From assembly GCA_038237435.1 (NCBI GenBank), contig JBBRYT010000001.1, positions 248,001 to 312,000 on the forward strand: a stretch of 64,000 nt of DNA. Direction: 5' to 3'. The DNA comes from JACCTI01 sp038237435. Its GTDB lineage: Bacteria > Verrucomicrobiota > Verrucomicrobiia > Chthoniobacterales > UBA10450. Below the pieces are notes generated by a model that was not told the DNA's origin, ran no database searches, and saw only the letters and a program-made list of their open reading frames with translations. Numbering within the stretch: position 1 is the stretch's first letter; the number at the start of each line of letters is the position of its first letter. The translations under genes and the position numbers were made by a program. Positions 32,904-42,763 of the stretch are shown here, in pieces.

Positions 32904-35100
32904 GCAATTTCTGCTCCTCGCGATCGCGCCCGTTTGTTACGCGACCGGCTTTTACGGGCCGACCATGTATCTCGACGAAGGCGGACGGCGCGTAGGCGAA
33001 TCCCCGGAATTTTATTGGGAGCTGGAAGTGAAGCGACTCTCCAGTGCCTTTCATCCGCCGGAAAAATTCGTGGGAGATCCACACCTCTTGTTCCTGGAGG
33101 AGTCATCTCGCGAAGAAAGGGAAAAGCCGTTGATCGAGCGCACAGCGAAAGCAGACATCGATGATTTCGCGGCGGCCTTGCGCGAAGATCGAATCAAACC
33201 GCCCGATCCCGCGCAAGCGTCCGCGCAACACGAAGCCGCGCGCACGGCCCTCAATTCGCACGAGAGGACTTTGCCGGCCGAGTTTTCATCGGAGTTCGCC
33301 GATTATCATCGGGGCGCGTTAGCCTCGGACACGAACGAGGCACGCAAAATCTGGGAGCAACTACTCGCGCGGCCCGCCGAAGAGCGATATTACCGCAGCG
33401 TTTGGGCCGCGTTCATGATCGGAAAAAGACTTCTGAAGGATGGCGATCCTGAAGCGGTAAAATGGTTTCAACGCGCACGACAATTGGCCGGTGAAGGTTT
33501 CAAGGACTCGTTAGGTATGGCGGCCGATAGCTACGGTTGGGAAGCGCGCAGCGAGTGGAAACAAGGTCATCCAGAAAAAGCCGCGCCGCTTTTTCTCACG
33601 CAACTCGCGCTCGGCGACGAAAGCGCGGTGGTCTCGTTGAAGGCTCTTGTTCCAGACCGCGAGCCGACTGACGGGCTGCTGAACTACGGACCCGAAAGCG
33701 AAGAGCAACAGAAATGGGACCCAGGCCAGAAGAACGCTTATGACGAAAAAGTTTTGCGCCAACTCAATGCCGCCGCGCGCGATCCGCTGCTGCGTCGACT
33801 GGTGACGACGCACATTCTCGCCGCCACTTCAGAACCATTCATCGCCGAAGATACGGGACGCCCGGCGATCAATCGCGCCGCTCGCTGGTTGAAAACAATC
33901 GAAACGGCTCGGCTCGGGAAAATCGAGGACGCGGAGTATCTCGGTTGGATCGCGTATAACGATGGCAAATACGATCAGGCGGCGCGCTGGCTGGCCTTGA
34001 GTGAGGACGAAACACCGGCGGCTTTGTGGTTAAAATCGAAGCTGCAAAAACGCGCGGGAAAACTCGACGCAGCGACCAAGACAATGGCGCGCGCCTGGGA
34101 AACCTTGCGCGATCACGCGGCCTATACTGGATGGAAACCCGCGGCGGAATTTTCTGACGAATGGATCGGAGGCGGCGAACACTGGACGTTGGAAGAATCA
34201 GCCAGCGGCGATCTCGGCGGTCTGCGTTTGGCGCGTTCGGAGTTTGTTGGGTCGCTCGACGCATTCGCCAAAGCGAAAATGTGGAGCGATGCCGCTTACA
34301 TCGCGGAGCGTGTCCTCACGACAGATGAATTGAAGAAATACGTTGATGCGCAACCGGCGGTAACGCCGAAGGCGGACAATGAGGAAGATGTCGTTGGAAA
34401 ATTGCGTTACACGCTCGGCCGACGACTCGTTAGGGAAGATCGCTACGACGATGCCTCGCCCTATTTGCCGCCGGAATATGCCAAGAGGCTCGCCAGTTAC
34501 CTGCAGGCTTTGAAGGACGCGGGATCCGCTTCGTTACCCAAAGAAAAACGCGCGCGCGCATTTTTCTCGGCCGCCTGGATTGCGCGGTATCAAGGCATGG
34601 AATTGATGGGAACGGACGGCGCGCCAGATGGTTTTCTCTCGGAAGGAAATTATACGGAGGAAGATTTGTCGAAAGAGCGCTTGGGCGGAGCGTGGATCAA
34701 AACGTCCTACGATAATTCCGGCGACCATAAGAAGCAGTTGCCACTTTTCTTGAAGCCGAGCCCGCAAGAAAAGGCGCGCCTAACGAGTCAAAGAATACGG
34801 CCGAATGTTCGTTTTCATTATCGCGTTATCGCGGCTGCGCTAGCGAGGCGTGCAGCCGAACTGTTGCCGGATAATTCCGATGAACTCGCCGATGTTTTAA
34901 ATTGCGCGGGCCGCTGGGCGCAGGATCGCGATCAAAAAATGGCGGATGATTGTTTTCTTACCCTGAAAAAGCGCGCCCCGAAAACCGGGGTAGGAAAAGC
35001 CGCGATCGCAAAACGCTGGTTCGTTGATCAGGACGGACCTTGGAGCACGGAAGAAAGCGCGGCTGACACATCAAAAAAAGACGAGTCGTCGCAGGACTAG
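32857..35100 (+). CDS. Large exported helical-repeat (TPR-like) protein of unknown function
   Basis: From ATG 32857 the protein has 747 residues with a signal peptide (basic n-region, then FLLLAIAPVCYATG). GFYGPTMYLDEGGRRV starts the mature part. Most of the rest is alpha-helical with degenerate TPR-like units, for example EARKIWEQLLARPAEERYY, DPEAVKWFQRARQLAGEG, KYDQAARWLALS and AKRLASYLQAL, ending in an acidic Lys/Ser tail. I cannot name a family beyond that. The 47-base overlap with the DUF3142 lipoprotein suggests the two cell-envelope proteins act together. Four repeat copies lie in or at the start of the gene. Confidence 0.75.
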   Translation: MIAARSRGFPSRSLVRQFLLLAIAPVCYATGFYGPTMYLDEGGRRVGESPEFYWELEVKRLSSAFHPPEKFVGDPHLLFLEESSREEREKPLIERTAKADIDDFAAALREDRIKPPDPAQASAQHEAARTALNSHERTLPAEFSSEFADYHRGALASDTNEARKIWEQLLARPAEERYYRSVWAAFMIGKRLLKDGDPEAVKWFQRARQLAGEGFKDSLGMAADSYGWEARSEWKQGHPEKAAPLFLTQLALGDESAVVSLKALVPDREPTDGLLNYGPESEEQQKWDPGQKNAYDEKVLRQLNAAARDPLLRRLVTTHILAATSEPFIAEDTGRPAINRAARWLKTIETARLGKIEDAEYLGWIAYNDGKYDQAARWLALSEDETPAALWLKSKLQKRAGKLDAATKTMARAWETLRDHAAYTGWKPAAEFSDEWIGGGEHWTLEESASGDLGGLRLARSEFVGSLDAFAKAKMWSDAAYIAERVLTTDELKKYVDAQPAVTPKADNEEDVVGKLRYTLGRRLVREDRYDDASPYLPPEYAKRLASYLQALKDAGSASLPKEKRARAFFSAAWIARYQGMELMGTDGAPDGFLSEGNYTEEDLSKERLGGAWIKTSYDNSGDHKKQLPLFLKPSPQEKARLTSQRIRPNVRFHYRVIAAALARRAAELLPDNSDELADVLNCAGRWAQDRDQKMADDCFLTLKKRAPKTGVGKAAIAKRWFVDQDGPWSTEESAADTSKKDESSQD

Positions 35101-36266
35101 CGGCCCGGCATCATTTCGAGGAGCGCGCCCTTGAAATATTCGGTTTCTGGCAAAGTCGGCAGCACCGGATGATCGATGGCCTGCTCGAAACGTCGCAAGC
35201 GTCGGGCGGAACGGCGCGCATCGACTAGCGCATCGGAAATCATTTCGTTGAAGACGGAATCGGAAACGTGATGCGAACAGGAGAAGGTCGCGAGCAATCC
35301 GTCTTTCGAAAGCAGCTTAAACGCGCGGACGTGCAACTCGCGATAACCACGCATCGCGTCGTGCAACCCGCCTTTTGTTTTCGTAAACGACGGCGGATCG
35401 AGAACGATCAGGTCGTATTGCGCTTCCGCTTTTTCCGCCGCGCGTAAAAAAGAAAAGACGTCCTGCTCGATCCAATTTGCGCGCAGGTTGTTTCGTTCCG
35501 CATTGACCCGCGCCGCCGCCAGACTCTCCGCGTTTTCTTCCACGCCGGTCACTTCCGCGGCCCCGGCTCTTGCGCTCGTTAGGGCAAATCCGCCCTGACT
35601 GGTGAAGCAATCGAGCACACGGCGCTCCTTCGCGAAATCGGCCACCATGCGGTAATGCGGGAGTTGATCGAGGTAGAAGCCGGTTTTTTGCGCGTGCAGC
35701 AAGTTGACCGCAAAACGCACGCCCGCGATTTCGAATTCAGTCTCGTTAGGCGGATCGCCGAACAAAACGCCGGTGTGCAAATCCATTCCTTCCGCGCGAC
35801 GCACTGGTGCGTCGTTGCGTTCGATGAGAGAAGGCGCGATCCCCTTCAGCGCCTCGACGATCAACTCTTTCCGTTGATCCATCGCCAGCGTGAGAGTTTG
35901 CAAAACCAGCGTGTCGCCATAGCGATCGACAATCACCCCGGGCAAACCATCGCTCTCGCTCCAAATTAACCGACACAATTGCGGATCGACTCCGCGTCGC
36001 GCGCGATACTCAATCGCCTGCGCGATTCGCCGCTGGAAAAAATCGAGATCGAGATCTTGCTTTCGGCGCGAAAAACGCCGGGCCACGATTTGCGATTTGC
36101 TGTTGTAAATCGCGCTGCCAATCGGGTGATCGCGGCCGTCCTTCAGCGAAATGATATCGCCGTCCGCCGGCTTCCCGAAAACCTTCAAGACTTCGCCGGA
36201 AAAAACCCAATCATGTCCGTGCAGAATACGAGCGCGAGGTTTGACGACGAGACCGGCCACAGTCAC
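35097..36266 (-). CDS. RlmI-like 23S rRNA (cytosine-C5) methyltransferase
   Basis: The 389-residue protein has an N-terminal PUA domain (about 1-75, HDWVFSGEVLKV), a middle domain with SDGLPGVIVDRYGD, and a class I SAM-dependent methyltransferase domain. The SAM loop VLDCFTSQGGFALTSARAGA and the catalytic motif LDPPSFTKTKGG are typical of RlmI (m5C1962 of 23S rRNA) and relatives. FSCSHHV carries the cysteine motif near the C-terminus. The GTG start is divergent from purC by 23 bases. The stop codon overlaps the convergent gene's stop. Repeat copies are at 35576 and 35743. Confidence 0.88.
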   Translation of the reverse strand: MTVAGLVVKPRARILHGHDWVFSGEVLKVFGKPADGDIISLKDGRDHPIGSAIYNSKSQIVARRFSRRKQDLDLDFFQRRIAQAIEYRARRGVDPQLCRLIWSESDGLPGVIVDRYGDTLVLQTLTLAMDQRKELIVEALKGIAPSLIERNDAPVRRAEGMDLHTGVLFGDPPNETEFEIAGVRFAVNLLHAQKTGFYLDQLPHYRMVADFAKERRVLDCFTSQGGFALTSARAGAAEVTGVEENAESLAAARVNAERNNLRANWIEQDVFSFLRAAEKAEAQYDLIVLDPPSFTKTKGGLHDAMRGYRELHVRAFKLLSKDGLLATFSCSHHVSDSVFNEMISDALVDARRSARRLRRFEQAIDHPVLPTLPETEYFKGALLEMMPGR

Positions 36267-36289
36267 TTATCAGCATTCACACCTCACCT

Positions 36290-37174
36290 GTGCAAGCCGC
36301 GCCGCTTACTTCGCTCGATCTGCCAGTGCCAAAACTGCGCAGCGGAAAAGTGCGCGAGGTCTTCGATCTCGGCGACAATCTGCTCTTCGTCGCGACCGAT
36401 CGTCTCTCCGCGTTCGATTGCATCCTGCCCGATCCCATTCCCGACAAGGGTGCGGTGCTCAATCAGCTATCGGCCTTTTGGTTTCAGCGTTTCGATTTCG
36501 TGCCCAATCACATGATCGCGCTGCAATTCGAGTTGCCTAACGAGTTGTTGCCGTTTCGTGAACAGCTGGCGCGACGATCGATGATTGTGAAAAAAACGCA
36601 GCCGCTCCCGGTTGAATGCGTCGTGCGCGGCTATTTGGCGGGATCGGGTTGGAACGATTATCAGGCGACCAGCTCGGTTTGTGGGCACAAACTCCCACCG
36701 GGCTTGGAGCAAGCCGCGCAATTGCCCGAGCCGATCTTTACCCCTTCAACCAAGAGCGAGGCGGGACATGATTTGAATATTGATTGGAAAGAATGCTGTC
36801 GCCTGCTCGGCGAAGAAACCGCGCGGAAGGCGCGCGATTTAAGTCTGCAAATTTACGCCGCCGGCCGAGAGCACGCCGCTAGTCGCGGCATTATCGTTGC
36901 TGATACGAAGTTCGAATTCGGCAAGTTCGACGGCGATCTTCTCCTGATCGACGAATGTCTCACGCCAGATTCCTCGCGCTTCTGGCCGGCTGATCGTTAC
37001 GCGGTCGGGCAAAGTCCCCCGAGCTATGACAAACAATTTGTGCGCGATTATCTGGAGACGCTCGATTGGGACAAAACGCCGCCGGCGCCTTCCCTCCCCG
37101 CGGAAGTGATCGCGAAAACTTCCGCCAAATATCGCGAAGCTTTCTCGCGTTTAACCGGCACAGAATTGGCCTAA
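36290..37174 (+). CDS. purC: Phosphoribosylaminoimidazole-succinocarboxamide synthase
   Basis: PurC adds aspartate to CAIR with ATP in purine synthesis. The 294 residues belong to the longer, yeast-like form: SGKVREVFDLGDNLLFVATDRLSAFD at the N-terminus, VECVVRGYLAGSGW, PIFTPSTKSEAGHD and the metal/substrate motif IIVADTKFEFGKF...LIDECLTPDSSRFW. The start is GTG. The TAA stop is supplied by a repeat copy (37170-37177), and that same copy, extended, gives the GTG start of the next gene. Confidence 0.95.
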   Translation: MQAAPLTSLDLPVPKLRSGKVREVFDLGDNLLFVATDRLSAFDCILPDPIPDKGAVLNQLSAFWFQRFDFVPNHMIALQFELPNELLPFREQLARRSMIVKKTQPLPVECVVRGYLAGSGWNDYQATSSVCGHKLPPGLEQAAQLPEPIFTPSTKSEAGHDLNIDWKECCRLLGEETARKARDLSLQIYAAGREHAASRGIIVADTKFEFGKFDGDLLLIDECLTPDSSRFWPADRYAVGQSPPSYDKQFVRDYLETLDWDKTPPAPSLPAEVIAKTSAKYREAFSRLTGTELA

Positions 37175-37177
37175 CGA

Positions 37178-37924
37178 GTGTACCGCGACAAAAAAATTGT
37201 CGTCGTTATGCCGGCCTACAACGCGGCCCGCACTCTGCGTCAAACCTACGACGAAGTGATGGCGCAGGGCGTGGTTGATGAAGTGATCGTCGTTGATGAC
37301 GCGAGTTCCGACGAAACCGTGCGACTCGCTCGCCAGTTGCCGCACACCACCGTGCTCACGCACGAAAAAAATCTCGGTTACGGCGCGAATCAGAAGACGT
37401 GTTACCGCGCCGCGCTCGCTGCCGGCGCTGACATTGTCGTCATGGTGCACCCGGATTATCAATACACGCCGCTGCTCATTCCCGCGATGGTCTCGATGAT
37501 CGGCAACGGACTTTACCCATGCGTGCTGGGCAGCCGCATTTTGGGCAACTCCGCACGGCAGGGCGGCATGCCCTGGTGGAAATACATTTCGAATCGTCTG
37601 CTCACACTCACGGAAAATATTTTATTCGGCTCGAAACTTTCGGAATTTCACACCGGCTACCGGGCTTTTTCGAGCCAACTCCTGCAAACGCTGCCGTTGC
37701 AGGAAAATTCCGACGACTTCGTCTTCGATAATCAAATGCTCGCGCAAATTTTGTGGCGCGGCGATGTCGTGGCCGAAGTCAGTTGCCCAACGAAATATTT
37801 TCCGGAAGCATCGTCGATTAATTTCCGGCGAAGCGTGCGCTACGGACTTTGCTGCCTCGCGACCGCGCTGGAATTTCGCCTCGCGCGGATGAGTCTGATT
37901 CGTTCGCGCCGATTCACGATGTAG
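37178..37924 (+). CDS. GT2 family glycosyltransferase
   Basis: The 248-residue GT-A enzyme has VVVMPAYNAARTL, VDDASSDET, EKNLGYGANQKTCYRAAL and the metal-binding MVHPDYQYTP, with HPD in place of the usual DAD/DxD. GSRILGNSARQGGMPWWKY and EFHTGYRAFS match bacterial GT2 proteins of the polyprenyl-phosphate type. The acceptor is unknown. It starts 3 bases after the purC stop and its TAG stop lies inside a REP-like element. Confidence 0.87.
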   Translation: MYRDKKIVVVMPAYNAARTLRQTYDEVMAQGVVDEVIVVDDASSDETVRLARQLPHTTVLTHEKNLGYGANQKTCYRAALAAGADIVVMVHPDYQYTPLLIPAMVSMIGNGLYPCVLGSRILGNSARQGGMPWWKYISNRLLTLTENILFGSKLSEFHTGYRAFSSQLLQTLPLQENSDDFVFDNQMLAQILWRGDVVAEVSCPTKYFPEASSINFRRSVRYGLCCLATALEFRLARMSLIRSRRFTM

Positions 37925-37945
37925 GCCGCGTCTCCCGACGCGGCG
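37921..37945. repeat. REP-like element (second copy)
   Basis: GTAGGCCGCGTCTCC followed by CGACGCGGCGCC repeats the word seen at 2699-2714. The inner part GCCGCGTC/GACGCGGC is a perfect 8-bp inverted repeat around TCCC, able to form a hairpin just after the glycosyltransferase stop, which it overlaps. The partner arm seen at the first locus is missing, so this is a shorter form. Confidence 0.65.
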
Positions 37946-37956
37946 CCGTGCGAGCG

Positions 37957-38943
37957 TCAACTCGACAAAAGCTGTCTAACGAGCCCTTGCTCTTCCACCA
38001 ATTCCGCGACCGACGCATCGACCTTCGCGCGGCTGAAATCGTTCAACGGCACGTCTTGCACGATTTCCCATTTGTTACCGCGGCTGCGAATTGGAAACGA
38101 CGAGATCAGCCCTTCCGGCACGTTGTAGCTGCCATCTGAACAAACCGCGACGCTGTTCCAATCGTCGCCTTGTGTATCACTCGTTAGGCTCTGCACGGTA
38201 TTGATTGCGGCGTTGGCCGCGGAAGCTGCGGAAGACAGCCCGCGTGCTTTGATGACCGCCGCGCCGCGCTGTTGCACGGCAGGAATGAAGGTTTCCTTCA
38301 GCCATTTTTCGTCGCCAATCACATCGGCCGCGGATTTTCCCTTGATCTTCGCGTTGTAAAAATCCGGATACTGCGTCGCGGAATGATTTCCCCAGATGGT
38401 CATGTTCGTCACTTCGGACACTTCCACCTTCGCCTTTTGCGCGAGCTGCGCCTTGGCTCTGTTCTCGTCGAGTCGCGTCATGGCAAACCAACGATCGCGC
38501 GGGATAGATTTCGCATTATTCATCGCGATCATGCAATTCGTGTTACACGGATTGCCCACAACCAGAATGCGCACATCCGAGGCGGCGTTTTTTTCAATCG
38601 CCTGGCCCTGGCCGACGAAAATTTTGCCGTTAATGCCTAACAAGTCACCACGCTCCATCCCCGCTTTGCGCGGTACGCTGCCGACCAGGAGCGCCCAATT
38701 CACATCCTTGAATCCTTCGTTCAAATCAGCGGTCGCGACGACATTTTTCAGAAGAGGAAACGCGCAATCGTCGAGCTCCATCACGACACCTCTCAGCGCA
38801 TCCAGCGCGGGCGGAATTTCGATCAAGTGCAGCGCGACCGGTTGCTCGGGACCGAAGACCGCGCCGGAGGCGACGCGAAACAAAAGTGAGTAACCGATTT
38901 GGCCGGCGGCGCCGGTAATCGCGATTTTGATCGGAGAATTCAT
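37957..38943 (-). CDS. mdh: Malate dehydrogenase (NAD-dependent)
   Basis: Mdh interconverts malate and oxaloacetate in the citric acid cycle. The 328 residues match the cytosolic-type family: ITGAAGQIGYSLLFRVASG, LVGSVPRKAGMERGDLL, VVGNPCNTNCMIA, the catalytic region MTRLDENRAKAQLA and IWGNHSATQYPDF with the catalytic His. It is a single gene, convergent with the glycosyltransferase and downstream of malQ in the same direction. A repeat copy (38181-38188) encodes the SLTS segment. Confidence 0.95.
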   Translation of the reverse strand: MNSPIKIAITGAAGQIGYSLLFRVASGAVFGPEQPVALHLIEIPPALDALRGVVMELDDCAFPLLKNVVATADLNEGFKDVNWALLVGSVPRKAGMERGDLLGINGKIFVGQGQAIEKNAASDVRILVVGNPCNTNCMIAMNNAKSIPRDRWFAMTRLDENRAKAQLAQKAKVEVSEVTNMTIWGNHSATQYPDFYNAKIKGKSAADVIGDEKWLKETFIPAVQQRGAAVIKARGLSSAASAANAAINTVQSLTSDTQGDDWNSVAVCSDGSYNVPEGLISSFPIRSRGNKWEIVQDVPLNDFSRAKVDASVAELVEEQGLVRQLLSS

Positions 38944-38984
38944 CCTAATTACTTAGCGCGGATGGCGCGGGATGAAACCCGGAT

Positions 38985-40679
38985 TTATAGACGCCCGCTT
39001 TTTTCCAGAAGCGCGTGAATCAGCTTCATTCGCTTCCATACTGGTCGGCTGGCGGCGAGTCGCGCGACTGTCATTTGTAATCGCCGGCTCCAGTTTGATG
39101 AAGCCGATGTTCCTGGAACGTTGAAGCGATCTTTGCGCGCGAGCAGATCTGTGATCATGACGATCGCGATCCAGGCGTTGCTGCGGAAGAGCGCTTCCAT
39201 CGCCGGCGAATACAAATCGCGATCGAAATCCGGCTCCTCGCCTAACGAGTGGATATCCGCAAATTTCGCGATTTTCTCCAGGTCGCCGCGCGCCTGTTCG
39301 CGCACTTCGCCCGCGCCTTTGAAAGCGTCGTCCCACATTGCGCGGATCGGTTTGTGATCATGCGTGGCGTAAGTCGTCACGGAAAGACGCTCGTATTCGC
39401 CACCGGAAGTAACACGGCCGTCGGGTGCAACTTCCCATTGCGGAATCTTGAAGCCCGCAATGCCTAACGAGTGCAAGCTGGGTCGCACATACGGGGGAAC
39501 GATGCCAAGATCTTCGCCGACCAAACGCGTGTCGCCGGCTGCGTCGAGAACGACACGCAGATATTCTTCCCCTTCCAGTCGATTGGCCTCGCAGTTTTCC
39601 CAATTCGAATCGTCGCGCGGCATAAAATGCGGCTCGCAACCATTCGTTAGGCGAAGCATTTCCTCTTGCGACAACGGCAGAAATTCCTGATTGCGCTGCG
39701 GCCGCCACGGAAAGGCATAGATGCGGTAGAACCCGAGAACATGATCGACTCGAAAGACATGAAAAATTTGGCCTACCCCGCGGATGCGCTGCCGCCACCA
39801 ATCGAAATCGTCCGTCCGCATCACGCCCCAGCGATAAAGCGGGATGCCCCAGTTTTGTCCCCATTTTTGGGTGAACTCGTCGTCCTTGAAATATGGTTCC
39901 GGTGGTGCGCCGCCTAACCAATCCAGATCGAACTGCTCGCGGCGCAAAAAAACATCCGCGCTGTAGTAGCTGACGCCGAATGGAATATCGCCCATGAGCG
40001 CGACACCGCGCTCTTCCGCATAGGCTTTGACTGCAATCCATTGCGAATAGGCGACCCATTGCACGTAGCGGAAAAATTCTTCGCGCTCGGCGAAACGTTC
40101 CAGGACGTCGCGCCGTTTTTTCTTCAGCCATTCTCGCGCACCGGAAAGCGTTTGCTGTTCCTGCGGCCAATGATCCCACGCTTCGCGCCCACCGTTTTTC
40201 TCCATGAGCGCGCGAAAGAAAACATAATCGGCCAGCCACGATTTTTCTTTGCCACAAAAAATCTCGAACTGTTCGCGGCCTTCCGTGCGCGACCTGAACC
40301 GCGCAAACGCTTTCTCGAGCAACGCGCGCTTTAGCTGCCGCGCTTTTTTGTACTTCACGTTACCTGAACGCAGACGCTTGAGATCGACGTTTGCCATGAC
40401 TTCATCGAAATCTTCCTGCGTCAGATCCTCCGGCGAGCCGGGCGCGAGATGCAGCGTCATGGGCTCGAGCGCCATCGCGCTGATCGCATTATAAGGGCCG
40501 TTGTCGGCGCCGGTTTCGTTGATCGGCAACAACTGCACAAGCTTGAATCCGATTTCCACCGCCCAATCAACGAACTGCCGCAACCCGTCCAAATCGCCGA
40601 TTCCCAAATCATCCTCCGTGCGCAAGGCAAAGAGCGGCACAAGCACGCCGGCGATACGTTGGTCAGGTGAGAGATTCAT
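38985..40679 (-). CDS. malQ: 4-alpha-glucanotransferase (amylomaltase, GH77)
   Basis: MalQ transfers alpha-1,4-glucan segments between maltodextrins. The 564-residue protein shows the GH77 core: VQLLPINETGADNGPYNAISAMAL at the N-terminus, LMGDIPFGVSYYSADVF, FRVDHVLGFYRIYAFP with the nucleophile Asp, RLVGEDLGIVPPYVR with the acid/base Glu, and TYATHDHKPIRAMW. ATG 40679 is used; GTG two codons upstream is an alternative. No other maltose genes are nearby. Three repeat copies lie in the 3' half (39241, 39463, 39644). Confidence 0.93.
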   Translation of the reverse strand: MNLSPDQRIAGVLVPLFALRTEDDLGIGDLDGLRQFVDWAVEIGFKLVQLLPINETGADNGPYNAISAMALEPMTLHLAPGSPEDLTQEDFDEVMANVDLKRLRSGNVKYKKARQLKRALLEKAFARFRSRTEGREQFEIFCGKEKSWLADYVFFRALMEKNGGREAWDHWPQEQQTLSGAREWLKKKRRDVLERFAEREEFFRYVQWVAYSQWIAVKAYAEERGVALMGDIPFGVSYYSADVFLRREQFDLDWLGGAPPEPYFKDDEFTQKWGQNWGIPLYRWGVMRTDDFDWWRQRIRGVGQIFHVFRVDHVLGFYRIYAFPWRPQRNQEFLPLSQEEMLRLTNGCEPHFMPRDDSNWENCEANRLEGEEYLRVVLDAAGDTRLVGEDLGIVPPYVRPSLHSLGIAGFKIPQWEVAPDGRVTSGGEYERLSVTTYATHDHKPIRAMWDDAFKGAGEVREQARGDLEKIAKFADIHSLGEEPDFDRDLYSPAMEALFRSNAWIAIVMITDLLARKDRFNVPGTSASSNWSRRLQMTVARLAASRPVWKRMKLIHALLEKSGRL

Positions 40680-40703
40680 CCGCACTTTCGGCCTAACGAG
40701 TGC

Positions 40704-42701
40704 TCAACGCCGGCTGATTTGCCAGTCTTCCACCAGAGTGTTGGGAATTTCTTTCAGGAAACGCGACGGACGCTGAAACATGTCGCCATAGCCGGCGTTC
40801 AAACGCATCTGCGGATAGGTCAGGTAAAGTTCGTCGCGCGCGCGCGTGATCGCGACATAGAACAAGCGGCGTTCTTCCTCGATCGCGTCGCGCGTTTCGA
40901 GCGAGCGCGCGCTCGGAAACATTCCATCGGTCAACCAGATGACGAAGACGGTGTGATACTCGAGACCTTTCGCCTGGTGAACCGACGAAAGGTTCACTGC
41001 TTCCGTATCGCCACTGGCATTCGGCGCTGCTTCCGCATCGACGTTGCTGATCAGCGCCAGTTGCGAGAGAAATTCATCCGCGCTTTTGAATTGCCGTGCG
41101 AAAGCCGCGAGCTGATTTAAATCTTCTTTGCGCAGTTCGTAGTTCGTGAAATTGGCCTTGGCGTAATCGTCGTAGATCGCTTCCACGACCGACGTGATCA
41201 TCTCCGAGGGTGGGTTGGGCACTCCGCCGGGCGCCATTTCCTCGAGCGTGTGCGCGAGTTGCTCCCAGGATTTTTTTGATTTGGCCCCGACTTGTAGTTC
41301 GGTCAGTCGCGTCAGCCACGAAGCGATTTCGCCATTGGTTTCGAGAGACGCGGTCCACGCATTCCAAAGATTATCGGCGCTCTTGTTGCCGATACCGGGG
41401 AGCAATTTGATCATGCGCTTGAAGGCGACTTCATCGCGCGGATTGGCGACGAAGCGAATGAACGACGCCACGTCTTTGATGTGCGCCTGTTCGAAGAAAC
41501 GCACGCCGCTGGTGATCTGATAGGGAATGCCGCGGCGCGAAAGTTCGAGCTGCAATTCGACCGCGTGATAATGCGCGCGATATAAAACCGCGATCTCATC
41601 GAGTTCGACACCTTCATCGCGCAGCTCGAGAATTCTTTGCGCGATGAAACGCGCCTGCTCGCCCCCATCATTCAGCGCCACCACCGCCGGTCGAAAGTCC
41701 TTGGTCTCACGCGTCGCGCTCAGTTGTTTGCGAAACTGCTGCACGTTGGCGGCGATGGCCGCATTGGCCACGCGCAAGATCTCCGGCACGCTGCGATAGT
41801 TCAGCTCAATCTTGAAGACCTGCGCGTCGGGATAGCGCTTCGGAAACTCTAGAATGTTTTGGAAGTTCGCACCGCGCCAGGAGTAGATCGACTGCGCATC
41901 GTCGCCCACGACCATGAGGTTGCGATGTTCGCTCGCGAGCGTGTCGATAAAGTCGGCCTGGATCTTGTTCGTGTCCTGATACTCGTCGACGAGGATGAAT
42001 TGGAATTGCCGCCGGTAAAAGCCAGCGATCTCTTCGTGTTCTTTCAGCATGCGCAGCGTTTTCTCGAGCAAATCGTCGAAGTCTAACGAGTTGGTCGCTT
42101 TCTTCTTTCGCTCGTAGCGCCCATGCACGTCTTTGATCTGTTCGATCAGGGGCAGAAAATACGGGAATTTTTCCGCGAGCAATTCCTCCATGGAACGCTC
42201 GGTGTTGACGGTGAAACTAAAAATATCCGCGAGCACATCGCCTTTCGGAAAACGAATTTCTTTCGGATCAATTCCGGCGCTCGCCACGACGGTGTTGATC
42301 AAATCCTTCTGATCTTCGCGATCAAGAATCGTGAAACCGCTCGAGTAACCAAGGGCGCTCCCATGCCGGCGCAGCATGCGATTACCAATGGAATGAAACG
42401 TCCCGCCCCAAAGTCCGCTGGCATCGACCGGCAACAAATTCGCCACCCGATCGAGCATCTGCCGGGCTGCTTTATTGGTGAACGTAAGCAGCAAAATATT
42501 TCGTGGATCGACGCCATTCTCCAACAAGTAAGCGACGCGATAGGTCAGCGTGCGCGTCTTGCCCGAGCCCGCGCCCGCAATGACCAACAATGGTCCGGGC
42601 GTTGCCGTCACCGCCGCGAGTTGCTGCGCATTCAACTCCCTCGCGTAATCGATGTGAATGCCGGCGGACGGAGCGCGTTCGAGAATGTATGGCCGCGACA
42701 T
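40704..42701 (-). CDS. UvrD/Rep/PcrA-type ATP-dependent DNA helicase
   Basis: The 665-residue superfamily 1A 3'-5' helicase has motif I GAGSGKTRTLT (about 43-53), motif Ia LTFTNKAARQM, motif II VDEYQDTNKIQ, motif III VGDDAQSIYSWRGA, motif IV ELNYRS, motif V VHQAKGLEYHTVFV and motif VI RRLFYVAITRARDELYL. It unwinds DNA in repair or replication restart. The C-terminus is shorter than in PcrA or UvrD and lacks their Tudor-like end, closer to Rep. A span of about 2 kb around it has no exact dispersed repeat. Confidence 0.92.
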   Translation of the reverse strand: MSRPYILERAPSAGIHIDYARELNAQQLAAVTATPGPLLVIAGAGSGKTRTLTYRVAYLLENGVDPRNILLLTFTNKAARQMLDRVANLLPVDASGLWGGTFHSIGNRMLRRHGSALGYSSGFTILDREDQKDLINTVVASAGIDPKEIRFPKGDVLADIFSFTVNTERSMEELLAEKFPYFLPLIEQIKDVHGRYERKKKATNSLDFDDLLEKTLRMLKEHEEIAGFYRRQFQFILVDEYQDTNKIQADFIDTLASEHRNLMVVGDDAQSIYSWRGANFQNILEFPKRYPDAQVFKIELNYRSVPEILRVANAAIAANVQQFRKQLSATRETKDFRPAVVALNDGGEQARFIAQRILELRDEGVELDEIAVLYRAHYHAVELQLELSRRGIPYQITSGVRFFEQAHIKDVASFIRFVANPRDEVAFKRMIKLLPGIGNKSADNLWNAWTASLETNGEIASWLTRLTELQVGAKSKKSWEQLAHTLEEMAPGGVPNPPSEMITSVVEAIYDDYAKANFTNYELRKEDLNQLAAFARQFKSADEFLSQLALISNVDAEAAPNASGDTEAVNLSSVHQAKGLEYHTVFVIWLTDGMFPSARSLETRDAIEEERRLFYVAITRARDELYLTYPQMRLNAGYGDMFQRPSRFLKEIPNTLVEDWQISRR

Positions 42702-42763
42702 GAACCGCTACGCTCCCGTCAGCGCGTGCTCCCTTCAATGAAAATCTAGACCGCTTCTTCCGA

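Noticed and set aside
37921..37945. REP-like hairpin called as a Rho-independent terminator
   Set aside because: The stem is not followed by a T tract on either strand, so only a repeat is claimed.
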